From Photorhabdus namnaonensis (GTDB lineage Bacteria; Pseudomonadota; Gammaproteobacteria; Enterobacterales; Enterobacteriaceae): DNA of 64,000 nucleotides. The position numbers and the translations under genes were made by a program. The notes under the pieces are model-generated. The model ran no database searches. It was not told where the DNA came from and saw nothing but the letters and a program-made list of their open reading frames with translations. The stretch spans positions 1 to 64,000 of the forward strand of contig NZ_LOIC01000095.1 of the NCBI RefSeq assembly GCF_001684335.1, in the 5' to 3' direction. The first letter of the stretch is position 1, and each line of letters starts with the position of its first letter. Below are positions 39,597-49,190 of this stretch, piece by piece.

Positions 39597-40784
39597 ATGA
39601 TACATAGGATCATACTGGCTCGTTTTTTCTCTGTTTTTTCAGAGGCATTTGTTATGTTCGCTGTGCCTGTATTAGTATATACCTCAACTAATAGCGCTTC
39701 ACTTTCATCTTTTGCTTTTGGGCTTGAACGGCTGTTCAGGGTGATTTCACTCCCCATTTCTGGTTGGATGGGTGACAGGATGCATACATTGGTCATGTTA
39801 TTCCTGAGTGATATTCTTCGATCATTAGTCTGCTTATTTCTTTTTATCCTTTCATTTATATATTCTGATAATAACATCGTATATATCATTATTCCTCTCT
39901 CATGTGTTTTATCCTTTTTTAGTGGGGCGGGATATGTCAACCTTGAAGGTTTTGTCTCTAAGAACATGAGTGCAATAGAATTACCTTCTGTTAACTCTCG
40001 TTTACAGTTTGTTGAACAGTTTACCTATATTGCAGCCCCCGCGGTTGTCGGTTTACTGGTTTATAAATTCAGTGTTTACGCGGTATTTGCATTTGCGTTT
40101 TTTCCTTTTCTGATTAGTAGCTTGATATGGTTTCAGCTACAAAGGAAAAACCAGATTGAAGAGCATGCTAATAGAGAAGGTTATAATCTGCCGGCCATTT
40201 TTAAATTCTTGATGGGAAACCCATCCTTGTTGCGCGTCATTGGCCTGACATTTCTGATGAATGTGATGCAAGGCGCTATTCTGTCAACGGCAGTTTATGT
40301 TATCACCAGCGTTTTTTCACAGCCAGAGGGGAGTTATGCTCAACTTTTGGCTTATGCGGGACTGGTGAATTGTTGTGTATTTTTTATTGCGCCAAAATTA
40401 TGCCGAGTTTTTGATGTGCGTATCGTTGGTGTAACGGCTTTTCTGATTGCGTTATGTGGTTTGACACTATTTGCTACCGGGCCGTTATTTGTGGTTTACA
40501 CATTAGGTTTCTTACTGGTCATTGGTGCGGAAGGTTGTTTTAATCTTTTTTCTCGCTCTTATCGAGCAAGTCTTATTCCGAAGCAGCGTTTTTCTCAGTA
40601 TCTTGGTGTGGTGCTGGTTTTGAATCAGTTAGCGACACCTTTAACTAGTTTCATTTGTGCTAACTTACTGAACTATTTTTCCTACAATAGTATTTATCTG
40701 ATATTCTCTGCATTTGTTTTATTTATGTTTGTCATTATTAATCCTTATCGTTCACTTAAATTTAATCTGCATAATAGTCAATAA
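39597..40784 (+). CDS. MFS transporter, probable product exporter
   Basis: This 395-residue inner-membrane protein has about 12 hydrophobic helices. N-terminal features are IILARFFSVFSEAFVMFAVPVLVY and the loop SGWMGDRMHT after helix 2, the MFS A-motif region. It resembles drug- or metabolite-efflux MFS proteins of the enterobactin-exporter type. The start at 39597 has GAGGTAATATTA before it; an earlier in-frame start at 39519 lies inside the ERIC element. It is 10 nt upstream of the ATP-grasp gene. Likely exports or gives resistance to the cluster product. Confidence 0.85.
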   Translation: MIHRIILARFFSVFSEAFVMFAVPVLVYTSTNSASLSSFAFGLERLFRVISLPISGWMGDRMHTLVMLFLSDILRSLVCLFLFILSFIYSDNNIVYIIIPLSCVLSFFSGAGYVNLEGFVSKNMSAIELPSVNSRLQFVEQFTYIAAPAVVGLLVYKFSVYAVFAFAFFPFLISSLIWFQLQRKNQIEEHANREGYNLPAIFKFLMGNPSLLRVIGLTFLMNVMQGAILSTAVYVITSVFSQPEGSYAQLLAYAGLVNCCVFFIAPKLCRVFDVRIVGVTAFLIALCGLTLFATGPLFVVYTLGFLLVIGAEGCFNLFSRSYRASLIPKQRFSQYLGVVLVLNQLATPLTSFICANLLNYFSYNSIYLIFSAFVLFMFVIINPYRSLKFNLHNSQ

Positions 40785-40794
40785 TGGATAAAAT

Positions 40795-42090
40795 ATGGCT
40801 TTAAAAAAATATTTGTTAGTGCTTGATTATCTTCCGGCAAGGCTGAGTGAAATCGTTAATATTCGAGATTATATTCGATCTCATTACTCCCTTGAATTGG
40901 TGATTATTAGCGATATGTTGTCCGGTGAGGAGAAAGATATTACATCATTTGTCTATCATATTCCTGTACGAGCAGAAAATTATGTTGATAGTGTGATGGC
41001 AGTTCTTGGTGAACTTAATATGACATGTGCGGCTATTCTCCCCTTTATGGACGCGGTGTCTGGGTATGCTGCTGTGATCGCGAAAAAATTAAATGTTTAT
41101 GGTGATGATCCAAAATTAAGTTTTGCGGGTATTGAAAAATATCAATTCCGCCAACAAGAAACACGGATATTACCACTGCTTGCGGCACAACATATTAAGA
41201 CGCCTCGATATACTTTCATTAATGAGATTAAAGAATTAGAAGAATTTTATGATTCTGTTCCATATGGTGTGATTATTAAGCCTAATTGTGGTCGAGCAAA
41301 TATAGGCGTGGTTGCGGTTAAAGATAGAAGTAAAATCCCAACGGCTTTTGTTCAATCTGTTGAGCAATCTGGCGGTAATCAAGTTCTTGCAGAAGAGCTT
41401 ATTATTTTCGATACAGAATATTCGTATGATGGTATTGGTTGTATGGCGTTTTTAACGCAAAAAGTTTCTCAGAAAGGGGAATATCCTGTTGAAATAGGGC
41501 AAATAGTACCGGCGCAATGTGATAGCAGAAATACGATTGCATTACATAAAGCAGGGCAGGTAATGAATCTGATCTCAGGGCAAACTCTTGGTGCATTCCA
41601 TAATGAGATTAAGCAGGATAGTAAAACGGGAGAAACTTTTCTGGTTGAAACTAATCGTAGACCTGCGGGTATGCGTATTTGGGATATGGCTAACCGGGTA
41701 TATGATATAAATTTACAGGAAATTTGGGTTGACCATTTAGTCAAAGGATTTAGTGATCGGATGATATTGCCTGAAGCGAAGGGAAGAGCATTTTTGATTA
41801 ATTTGTTGGCGGGTAAAGATGGAAAGATTAATGATAAATTCGATAAAACAGAAATTAATGCAGAATTATTAGTATCTATTGATAATATTCTAAGTAAATT
41901 ATATTACGAAATTATTGCAATAAAAATTAATTTAGAGAAAAGTTCATTAGTTTACGAAATACCAAAAAGCAACAATGATTTCTGTGGTTACGTTTGTGTG
42001 CATATTAATGATGAGCACGTCAAATGTGAATCCCTGATGAATGAAGTTAATGATGCATGGAGGGATATATTATCTAATTATATTTTGTAA
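40795..42090 (+). CDS. ATP-grasp ligase
   Basis: This 431-residue ATP-grasp enzyme forms an amide through an acyl-phosphate. An N-terminal pre-ATP-grasp domain (residues 1-110) precedes the ATP-grasp core: YGVIIKPNCGRANIGVVAV with K162, the acidic LAEELIIF (200-201), and the Mg-binding FLVETNRRPAGMRIWDM with E285 and N287. It resembles amino-acid ligases that build dipeptide antibiotics. It probably joins the modified amino acid to a second amino acid or closes a ring. It is the last biosynthetic gene. Confidence 0.85.
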   Translation: MALKKYLLVLDYLPARLSEIVNIRDYIRSHYSLELVIISDMLSGEEKDITSFVYHIPVRAENYVDSVMAVLGELNMTCAAILPFMDAVSGYAAVIAKKLNVYGDDPKLSFAGIEKYQFRQQETRILPLLAAQHIKTPRYTFINEIKELEEFYDSVPYGVIIKPNCGRANIGVVAVKDRSKIPTAFVQSVEQSGGNQVLAEELIIFDTEYSYDGIGCMAFLTQKVSQKGEYPVEIGQIVPAQCDSRNTIALHKAGQVMNLISGQTLGAFHNEIKQDSKTGETFLVETNRRPAGMRIWDMANRVYDINLQEIWVDHLVKGFSDRMILPEAKGRAFLINLLAGKDGKINDKFDKTEINAELLVSIDNILSKLYYEIIAIKINLEKSSLVYEIPKSNNDFCGYVCVHINDEHVKCESLMNEVNDAWRDILSNYIL

Positions 42091-42126
42091 TTTCGTATGG
42101 GTAGAGCCTTATTTCGGCTCTAATTA

Positions 42127-42843
42127 TTATATAATTAGATTATATGCTATTGCTTTAGCAACTGCCGCGACTTTATTGGGAACCACTAATTTCTCCATGA
42201 CATTGTTAATGTGGAAATTAACTGTTCTTGTCGAAATATCCAGTATATCGGCTATTTCAGCAGAAGTTTTTCCTTCACAAGTCCATCTTATGACTTCAAC
42301 TTCTCTGGTAGAGAGAGTTGGAACAATGATCTTATCCTTTTTGTTTTTTAGATTATTGAATGTTTTTATGCATTCATTCGCCAATATGCCTAACATTCCC
42401 GCTTTATTAAGTATTTCATTGTGGGAAATAGTGCCTTCTTTTCTGGCGACTGAAAAAATTGACCTTTCTCCATGATAACCTTTAATTTTGATTGAAAGAC
42501 TATTTTTAACTTCATTTTTATCTGGATTTGATTTTTCAATCATAAAATCAGCGTTTTCTGATATTTTATCATTACAAAATGACGGAATAGAGAAAGTGTA
42601 ATCACCATTCATTAACTGGTCGCTGTCGTGATTATTATCTTGATTATAATTGTTTGCATTTTCTATATTTAAGTTGGTTATGAGAACATATTTTTTGGTC
42701 GTGAATGGGTATTTTTCTTCCTGATAAATTGAGTAGAATTCAAAACCCAGATAATTTATCGCGTTTAACAGCTTCTTTTCTAATTCTGGCATGGTTTTGG
42801 ATCTTCTAATTTCAGATGAAATCTCATTAAATAATGTATTCAT
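42127..42843 (-). CDS. LuxR-type transcriptional regulator
   Basis: In this 238-residue regulator, residues ~1-160 look like a diverged autoinducer-binding domain (INYLGFEFYSIY, SLSIKIKGYHGERSIFSVA), without the usual conserved Trp/Asp/Pro set for acyl-homoserine lactones. Residues ~170-238 are a clear LuxR helix-turn-helix: LSTREVEVIRWTCEGKTSAEI, then ISTRTVNFHINNVMEKL. The start at 42843 has GAGGAAA 8 nt upstream. No luxI-like gene is in the window, so it is a LuxR solo. It faces the biosynthetic operon and is the natural candidate regulator for the palindrome at 34353-34372. Confidence 0.88.
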   Translation of the reverse strand: MNTLFNEISSEIRRSKTMPELEKKLLNAINYLGFEFYSIYQEEKYPFTTKKYVLITNLNIENANNYNQDNNHDSDQLMNGDYTFSIPSFCNDKISENADFMIEKSNPDKNEVKNSLSIKIKGYHGERSIFSVARKEGTISHNEILNKAGMLGILANECIKTFNNLKNKKDKIIVPTLSTREVEVIRWTCEGKTSAEIADILDISTRTVNFHINNVMEKLVVPNKVAAVAKAIAYNLII

Positions 42844-43113
42844 AAGATTTTCCTCGTCGTATAATATTTGCAATAAAATTAATTTTATATAAAAAATATT
42901 TCATTCATATAATCAATTATAAGTAAAAATATATAAAAATTGAATTTTTATATTGTAACCTTTAAGGAATGAATATGCTACTTAGAATTATATCGATTAT
43001 TAGCTCTTATATATTTTGTCGACATCTATTTTTCTAGTGATATCTTCGGTTTACCCTGCTGCATAGCGCTGTTATGCTTACGGACCTAATTTAATTTGAT
43101 CACAGGTATTTTC

Positions 43114-43734
43114 ATGGCAAAACTTTCTTTTGACTCTATCGAAGCACAAGCAAGTTATGGGGTTGGCTTGCAAGTTGGTCAGCAATTACTGGAGTCTGGC
43201 CTGCAAGGTCTGGAACCTGAAGCGCTGTTAGCAGGGTTGTGTGATGCGCTGGAAAATCATTCTCCAGCGGTGCCGGTTGATATACTACATCGTGCCTTAC
43301 GTGAAATGCATGAACGTGCGGATGGTGTGCGTCGTGAACGTCAGCAAGTTATGGCAGAAGAGGGTCAGAAGTTTCTGGCAGAAAACGCTCAGCGTGATGG
43401 TATAAGCATCACTGAATCCGGTTTACAGTTTTCTGTTCTAAAACAGGGGAATGGTGCAATTCCAGCTCGTACTGATCGCGTGCGTGTCCATTATACTGGA
43501 CGTCTGATTGATGGCACCGTGTTTGACAGCTCAGTACAGCGTGGCGAACCTGCTGAATTTCCGGTGAATGGTGTGATTGCTGGATGGATTGAAGCATTGA
43601 CGTTGATGCCTGTCGGTTCTAAATGGGAGCTTTATATCCCTTATAATTTGGCTTATGGTGAGCGTGGTGCTGGTGCATCGATTCCCCCATATAGCACTCT
43701 GATTTTTGAGGTGGAATTATTGGATATTCTGTAA
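43114..43734 (+). CDS. fklB: FKBP-type peptidyl-prolyl isomerase FklB
   Basis: This 206-residue protein has an N-terminal dimerisation helix domain ([20 protein letters not shown]) and an FKBP domain ([50 protein letters not shown]). It is very close to E. coli FklB. The start at 43114 (MAKLSF) fits the family. In E. coli it follows rplI directly, so it marks the right end of the first inserted block. Confidence 0.97.
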   Translation: MAKLSFDSIEAQASYGVGLQVGQQLLESGLQGLEPEALLAGLCDALENHSPAVPVDILHRALREMHERADGVRRERQQVMAEEGQKFLAENAQRDGISITESGLQFSVLKQGNGAIPARTDRVRVHYTGRLIDGTVFDSSVQRGEPAEFPVNGVIAGWIEALTLMPVGSKWELYIPYNLAYGERGAGASIPPYSTLIFEVELLDIL

Positions 43735-44300
43735 GTTTTATCCAGAAGTAGGATTAAAAATAGCCGGTACATTCGCTTCAGACTACTGATAAACCCATTT
43801 AAAAAGTGGGCAGTGTTTTCAGACTATCGAAAATTTCAGCTAGCATGTTGCCGATTAACTGGCTTTTTCTCAATGCCCCAGTTATTTCTTTAAAATAGGT
43901 TTTTTGGGCTGGTCAGTTTTCGCTTTTACCTAAAAAGTAGATGGTAATGCTATTTTCCTGATATTCCGTGCTGTTGCCACCAGCATTTGGGTTCTTTCTG
44001 ATCTTAATTGTGATCATAGTGCTGTTTCGCATTGGCAAGCCTAGGTTCCACTTTCTCCTTTCTCTTGTTAGTACTTGTTTACTTTTACCTTTGTCTGAGT
44101 GTCAGCATTTTAAAGTATTTTTTATTTCTAATAACTTTAATGACAAATAAACAATGTTTTGTTTGTTTTTATTATAAAGATAATGTTGATTTATTAAATA
44201 TATTGAAGAATAGTATGGCTAATTCATTGCATCAACGATTATGAAAAGGTCTGGCCGATTAATAAGCCAGGAGTGTTATCTTGATATAAAGGAAATGAAA
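43735..44300. other. Gene-poor stretch with a possible membrane-protein fragment
   Basis: It holds one short hydrophobic frame, 43968-44150 (+), whose segment LLPPAFGFFLILIVIIVLF followed by a second hydrophobic stretch resembles the two N-terminal helices of DUF218 (ElyC/YdcF) proteins. The rest of such a gene is missing, so at most this is a remnant. The remainder is AT-rich leader for the HemB-like gene. Confidence 0.4.
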
Positions 44301-45404
44301 ATGAATGCAATTGAAATATCGCCATTAATACCCTATTTTTCTCGTCGTATTAATCCTGAAAGTCTATACCGAATTTCTCCGAAAAGAATGGCTCAGGCTA
44401 TTGATGTTAGTATTGATCTGGGAGAAGAAGAGCGTAATCCGATAAAAGGGATACCTGGTTATTTTGCTTATGGTTGGCGTAGCGCTGCCAACCGAATAAT
44501 TCACGCTAATACACTCGGAGTAGAATATATTTCTCTGAGATTTATCTCGTCGGCAAATAGAAATAATAATATTGAAGCGGGCTTAATATTATTTGAAGAA
44601 ACACTGCAAAATATATTGACTTCGATTGGTTCCGTGCCAGTAAAGATGATTGTCGATCCTTTTGGTCTAGCGTTAACAGAGGATGGGCAATGGGGTGTGC
44701 GGGATAATAACGGTAATTTTGATAAGGAACAGACTCATGATTTGTTGGAAAAAGTGGGTTTTATCCTTTCGCGCAATCATGTTCATGGAGTGGTTACGTT
44801 GGGGCGTTTACCAGAGGAGGTGATGTTGACGAAAAAGGGGATCAGTAAAGCGGGGGATTATACGAAAATTTATTCGTTCTCCCAAAATAGTGAGACCAGC
44901 ACTGCCTATGTTTATTTGGATGCTGTAGGCCATAATACCGGCCAGAAAATCATGCAAGGTAATGTCAAAGAGATGGATCTGTGGGCACTCCTTGATATTT
45001 GGCATGGTACTGATGTCTCGGTGATTAAACCGATGGAAAGTTTCCATCTGATGAGCTCATTGCGTTACCTGATTAGGAATGAAGCTGCCTGCAAACAATT
45101 TTTGAATTCTCCTGATGTTAAGGATATGGCCCAGAAAAACGCCTTTGTTGCCAAAAGCCTGGTGGAAATGAATGCATCTCCTCTTGAGCTATCACTGAAA
45201 TGCTCCCGAATCAAAATGGCTGGTTATACGGTTTCTGGCACAACTTACATGCTAGCACTACTGGCACGTGAAAAAGGTTCTGAGATGGCAAGGGCACGTA
45301 TGGAGGAAATGTGGGTAACAGCGCTTGGTGTGATGGATGAACAGTGTGAATGCTTGATTGATCGCAATGTGGTCAAATATTTTGAAGGTTCAATTCTTGC
45401 TTAG
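44301..45404 (+). CDS. Porphobilinogen-synthase (HemB) homologue with altered active site
   Basis: This 367-residue protein, somewhat longer than HemB (~325-337), can be aligned with it along its length: DPFGLALTEDGQWGVRDNNG (119-138) with the metal loop, YSFSQNSETSTAYVYLDAVG (191-210) with the first Schiff-base region, the DIWHGTDVSVIKP block and AGYTVSGTTYML with the QVSGEYAM region. K243 in VIKP matches the second Schiff-base lysine. The first lysine falls on Ser/Gln/Asn 194-196, and the metal-loop ligands are F, L, L and W. It is unlikely to make porphobilinogen and may condense other amino-ketones or aldehydes. The start at 44301 has AAAGGAA 6 nt upstream. An MFS gene follows. Confidence 0.72.
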   Translation: MNAIEISPLIPYFSRRINPESLYRISPKRMAQAIDVSIDLGEEERNPIKGIPGYFAYGWRSAANRIIHANTLGVEYISLRFISSANRNNNIEAGLILFEETLQNILTSIGSVPVKMIVDPFGLALTEDGQWGVRDNNGNFDKEQTHDLLEKVGFILSRNHVHGVVTLGRLPEEVMLTKKGISKAGDYTKIYSFSQNSETSTAYVYLDAVGHNTGQKIMQGNVKEMDLWALLDIWHGTDVSVIKPMESFHLMSSLRYLIRNEAACKQFLNSPDVKDMAQKNAFVAKSLVEMNASPLELSLKCSRIKMAGYTVSGTTYMLALLAREKGSEMARARMEEMWVTALGVMDEQCECLIDRNVVKYFEGSILA

Positions 45405-45528
45405 GTAAATTGACACGATATTGTCATATGTTTCAGATGATAGTGATCCTTGAAGTATTGTTGTCTGAAACATTAATTATGTATGGAAAAGCGTGGCTAT
45501 TATTCACCCTCTCACATTATAGGACTAT

Positions 45529-46902
45529 ATGAATTCTTCTAATCAAGATACGAAATGCAGAGCTATATTTATCGCCATCATGATCGTCACCTTTATGATT
45601 GGTTTTGATACAACTGGCTTAGGAGTTGCTATCCCGGTGATCGCGACTGAACTTGGTTTTGGTGTTAAAGAAGGAGCATGGCTCAGCATTTCTTATACAG
45701 CAGGCTTTGCCGCTTTCCTATTACCAGCCGGAATAATCACTGATCGTCTGGGAGCCATGAGAACACTGATTTCCGCCTTGTTGGTGTTCGTTGTTGCTTC
45801 TTATATGTCCGTTAGTTGTGTTTCTCTTGGCAGTTTTACTTTTGTTCGTTTAATTCAAGGCATTGCCGCCGCTTTTTTGAATACAGCGGCGATGGCACTG
45901 CTGAATCTCTTGTTTCCAGTGGGGAGTGGTAATCGTTCACAGGTTTTCAAAACCTGGTCAATGATACTTGGGCTCAGTTTTTCTTTGGGGCCACCTCTGG
46001 GGGGCTTGATAATCAGGATGTTAGATTGGTCATGGATATTGTTGCTCAATTTGCCTTTAGGGGGGCTGGTTGTATTCTTGATGTTGAAAAGAAAAGGCCG
46101 CACCTTGTCTGCCGGTGGGGCGTTAAGCCGTGTTTCTCTGTTTAGTACCTTACCAGTGACGGCGATTCTGTTGTTGGTCACCATGTATCAATATATCGAT
46201 CGAGTGCTTCCGGGTCAGAATGGCATTATCATCAAGGCAACGCTGCTTATTCTGGGGGGAATAAGCGTTTGGCTGTGTCACCATTTTTCTGTGCGTAGTT
46301 TCACACGTTTACCTGAGCTTAAAAATGGTGCCTTTGTTATCTCATTGGTTCTGCCGATTATTTTTTCTATCGCCTATTGGAGCTTATTTGTGGTGTTACC
46401 GCAATATTTCGCGGTGAAATTGGGCTTTGATGCATTGTATCTGGCTATGACAATGCTATTGCTTTCTTTGCCGTTAACCTTGGTACCTTTATTGAGGATT
46501 GCCGAGCGTTTCAATCTTCAAGCTACCGAGGGATTCCTGATGTTAACGGTTGGATTGGTGCTGTTGGCTGGTATCTTTAGTCCGGTTGTTGATGGGAATG
46601 TTTGGTTGTTGGCGGTTGGATTGTTGTTGTTAGGTACGGGAGCGGCAGTACTTAACCCATTGATGGCAAGGCTGGTGATGGACAATGTTGCTCCTGAGAA
46701 TTCAGGATTGGCGGCAGCTCTTACCAGCACGTTGCGTCAAGTCGGGTTTGCCGCAGGAGTCGCTTTTTTTTCATTGTTGACGCAACACAGCGAGGAGTCT
46801 GTCATCCATATCTCGGAAGCTATGGCGTTACTGATAGCCGCCATGTTGTCTTTAGTGGCGCTTGTAGTGTGCCAGGGCTTACAGCGAAGTCGCGGGTATT
46901 AA
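45529..46902 (+). CDS. DHA2-type MFS drug exporter (EmrB/QacA-like)
   Basis: This 457-residue inner-membrane protein has about 14 hydrophobic segments. N-terminal MIGFDTTGLGVAIPVIATELG and the A-motif region GIITDRLGAMRTLI, then motif C-like GLSFSLGPPLGG, place it in the drug:H+ antiporter group. It lies 124 nt after the HemB-like gene on the same strand and probably exports that enzyme's product or gives self-protection. AGGACTAT precedes the ATG. Confidence 0.88.
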   Translation: MNSSNQDTKCRAIFIAIMIVTFMIGFDTTGLGVAIPVIATELGFGVKEGAWLSISYTAGFAAFLLPAGIITDRLGAMRTLISALLVFVVASYMSVSCVSLGSFTFVRLIQGIAAAFLNTAAMALLNLLFPVGSGNRSQVFKTWSMILGLSFSLGPPLGGLIIRMLDWSWILLLNLPLGGLVVFLMLKRKGRTLSAGGALSRVSLFSTLPVTAILLLVTMYQYIDRVLPGQNGIIIKATLLILGGISVWLCHHFSVRSFTRLPELKNGAFVISLVLPIIFSIAYWSLFVVLPQYFAVKLGFDALYLAMTMLLLSLPLTLVPLLRIAERFNLQATEGFLMLTVGLVLLAGIFSPVVDGNVWLLAVGLLLLGTGAAVLNPLMARLVMDNVAPENSGLAAALTSTLRQVGFAAGVAFFSLLTQHSEESVIHISEAMALLIAAMLSLVALVVCQGLQRSRGY

Positions 46903-47156
46903 CGCAAAGTTTTTAATGCTTAACTTAAAGGAATGAATTGTTGGTGGTACAACGGGTTAGATGACGGCATCATATTGGCAAAAGTGCTTGGTGAGAACAT
47001 GAAGATCACAGCGATTGCATCAGATTGTCAGTAACTTGAGCAGGTATATCCAGTTGTTTTTGTTTTAAGAAGGGTAATAAAATTCTTACCGTTCCAATAA
47101 AAGATCAATTGGTAATATAGTCTAAAATGATAACAGATGACTAACCGTAGAGGTGT

Positions 47157-47903
47157 ATGATGCTAGAACAAATCTGCCAACTGGCTCAGGAGGCTGGTGC
47201 GGCTATTATGACAATCTATCAGGATAAACATCCTTTGAAAGTTGATCATAAGCAAGATGATTCACCGGTTACTATGGCTGATATTGTAGCTCATAAAATC
47301 ATTAAAGCCGGATTATCCCGTATCGCTCCGGAAATTCCACTGTTGTCGGAAGAAGAGCTTCCCTCTTGGGAAGAGAGGCGTGATTGGAAGCGCTATTGGT
47401 TAGTTGATCCTCTGGATGGTACCAAGGAATTTATTAATCGTAACGGTGAATTTACGGTTAATATCGCCTTGATTGACGAGGGTGTTCCTGTGATGGGGGT
47501 CATATATGCTCCTGTGCAGGATACGCTTTATTCCGGGCAAGGGCGGCAGGCATGGAAAAAAGTCGGTGGTGGTCAATGCTTGCCGATTAAAATTCGTGAT
47601 GCTAATCCACCAATGGTAGTCGTTAGCCGTTCTCATATGGATACAGAATTAGAAGATTATCTCAATCAGTTAGGTGAACATCAGACGGTTTCTGTGGGGT
47701 CTTCACTGAAGTTCTGTTTGGTGGCTGAAGGAAAAGCGCAACTTTATCCTCGTTTTGGACCTACTCATATCTGGGATACTGCGGCGGGTCACGCTATAGC
47801 CATTGCTGCTGGCGCTCACGTGACGAATTGGAAAGGTCAGACTCTAGATTATACACCTCGTGAATCATTCCTAAATCCGGGATTTAGAGTAACGATTTTT
47901 TAA
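47157..47903 (+). CDS. cysQ: 3'(2'),5'-bisphosphate nucleotidase CysQ
   Basis: A Li-sensitive phosphatase that removes PAP formed in sulfate assimilation. The 248-residue product has [11 protein letters not shown] (metal Glu), [20 protein letters not shown] and the C-terminal [12 protein letters not shown] of the inositol-monophosphatase fold. It could start at the first or second of two adjacent ATGs (47157 or 47160). In E. coli it is near ytfJ, ytfK and ytfL, as here. Confidence 0.96.
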   Translation: MMLEQICQLAQEAGAAIMTIYQDKHPLKVDHKQDDSPVTMADIVAHKIIKAGLSRIAPEIPLLSEEELPSWEERRDWKRYWLVDPLDGTKEFINRNGEFTVNIALIDEGVPVMGVIYAPVQDTLYSGQGRQAWKKVGGGQCLPIKIRDANPPMVVVSRSHMDTELEDYLNQLGEHQTVSVGSSLKFCLVAEGKAQLYPRFGPTHIWDTAAGHAIAIAAGAHVTNWKGQTLDYTPRESFLNPGFRVTIF

Positions 47904-47959
47904 TCATGGTTGTTTTCTAGCAGATTTGTTTTTCAGTAGATTTGTTTTTTAGCAGAATG

Positions 47960-48007
47960 GTGGTGATAAGGGCAAACGAAAACATACCTGCAAGTCGTTA
48001 TCACCAC
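47960..48007. terminator. Hairpin between convergent cysQ and ytfJ
   Basis: GTGGTGATAA (47960-47969) pairs exactly with TTATCACCAC (47998-48007) around a 28-nt loop. It sits between the two stop codons, a probable shared end signal; the long loop lowers certainty. Confidence 0.5.
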
Positions 48008-48015
48008 AGATGTTT

Positions 48016-48570
48016 TTACTGTAGTTCTTTACGAACTAATTCAATGACTTGTTTGATTTCGCTACTGTTTAGCTTACCTTCTTTAGCAAACTTCGCTGCG
48101 CCATTTTTGTCCAGGACAATAATTGCAGAACTTTTCGCTTCCAACTGCCAAGCTTTTTTGGCCACACCGTTGCTGTCAGCGATAAACTGAGACCACGGAA
48201 ACTCTTTTTTGCTATCTTCAATACTGCTGCGGACAAATGGTCCAGTACCGAATATGGCGTCACTGACATTGATGATGGTGGTTGTTTGGTATTTTTCTTT
48301 TGAAAAATCAGCGCGTTTTATCTCTTCTATCAGTGGAGCATTCATCTCTTTAGCGGCACTACGACCTGCAATATGTTGTATGACTCTCACTTTACCAATC
48401 AGTTTTCCACTATCCCAATTTTGGTAGCTAAACTTGTTATTATTGAGTAGCAGCTCACCTTTATCAGAGACATTGATCGAAGGAACTTGCTGTTCCAGGG
48501 TGATGTTGTGAGCGAATGCTAAAGCAGGAGAACAAAGTAGCGCAGCATATAGCATAAAGTTCTTTATCAT
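48016..48570 (-). CDS. ytfJ: YtfJ, periplasmic thioredoxin-like protein
   Basis: This 184-residue protein of unknown role has a signal peptide (MIKNFMLYAALLCSPALAFA) and a thioredoxin-fold mature part without a CxxC motif (VRVIQHIAGRSAAKEMN, WQLEAKSSAIIVLDKNG). Length and position match E. coli YtfJ. Divergent from ytfK. Confidence 0.92.
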   Translation of the reverse strand: MIKNFMLYAALLCSPALAFAHNITLEQQVPSINVSDKGELLLNNNKFSYQNWDSGKLIGKVRVIQHIAGRSAAKEMNAPLIEEIKRADFSKEKYQTTTIINVSDAIFGTGPFVRSSIEDSKKEFPWSQFIADSNGVAKKAWQLEAKSSAIIVLDKNGAAKFAKEGKLNSSEIKQVIELVRKELQ

Positions 48571-48860
48571 AATTTTTCCTTTGTAGGTTAATGTGACAAT
48601 ACATGGATCTCTAGCATAGCGGGTATTAACTGATTTATCTCTTTAAAGAAGATCAAATTTTTAACATTAAGTAAGAGATAAAGTTACATAGTTATGTATA
48701 TCTAAATATCTGTCATTTTATGTAAATTCGGTGCATAAAACTAAAAATGGAGGGAACAAAATCGGATAAATTCAGTCTATTATTCTACATAACGGTATCG
48801 TGTATGGAGTTGGTTCACCAAACGTAACCGTAAGAAGCACTTAGGAGGAAAAAAGCAGAG

Positions 48861-49067
48861 ATGAAAATTTTTCACCGATATAACCCACTGAAAATTGCTC
48901 TCTACGTTAAAACTTTATTCCGTGGACGTTTATACATTAAAGATATGGGGGCTTTTGAATTCGACTGTGGCAAAATTTTACCACCGAAGGTGAGAGATAA
49001 GCGCCATTTTAGTGTAATGAGCGAAGTCAATCAGCAAGTGCTACGTTTGCAGGCCGAAATAGGATAG
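48861..49067 (+). CDS. ytfK: YtfK, stringent-response modulator
   Basis: A 68-residue DUF1107 protein ([35 protein letters not shown]). In E. coli it interacts with SpoT and favours (p)ppGpp accumulation under phosphate or fatty-acid starvation. TTAGGAGG is placed well before the start. A hairpin follows. Confidence 0.94.
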   Translation: MKIFHRYNPLKIALYVKTLFRGRLYIKDMGAFEFDCGKILPPKVRDKRHFSVMSEVNQQVLRLQAEIG

Positions 49068-49111
49068 ATAACGAAAAAGAGTCGGGTTGCATACATCATA
49101 CTGATGTAATC

Positions 49112-49141
49112 AGCGCCACAAAAATAACAATGAGTGGCGCT
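49112..49141 (+). terminator. Hairpin after ytfK
   Basis: AGCGCCAC/GTGGCGCT stem with a 14-nt A-rich loop, then TTAA; weak T-run. Confidence 0.55.
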
Positions 49142-49156
49142 TAACACGAAAATACT

Positions 49157-49188
49157 AAACGGCCTTGACTCAAGAATAGGCCGTTTTT
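49157..49188 (-). terminator. Terminator between ytfK and ytfL
   Basis: AAACGGCCT/AGGCCGTTT stem with A- and T-rich flanks, so it can act in both directions. It lies 3 bp from the ytfL stop. Confidence 0.8.
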
Positions 49189-49190
49189 AT

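Noticed and set aside
46946-47034. Short frame ending ...AIASDCQ before cysQ
   Set aside because: Looks at first like the tail of a decayed protein, but it is too short to assign to any family.
47915-47955. Two near-copies of a GCAGATTTGTTTTT-like unit
   Set aside because: Only two imperfect units in a T-rich spacer; not a meaningful repeat array.
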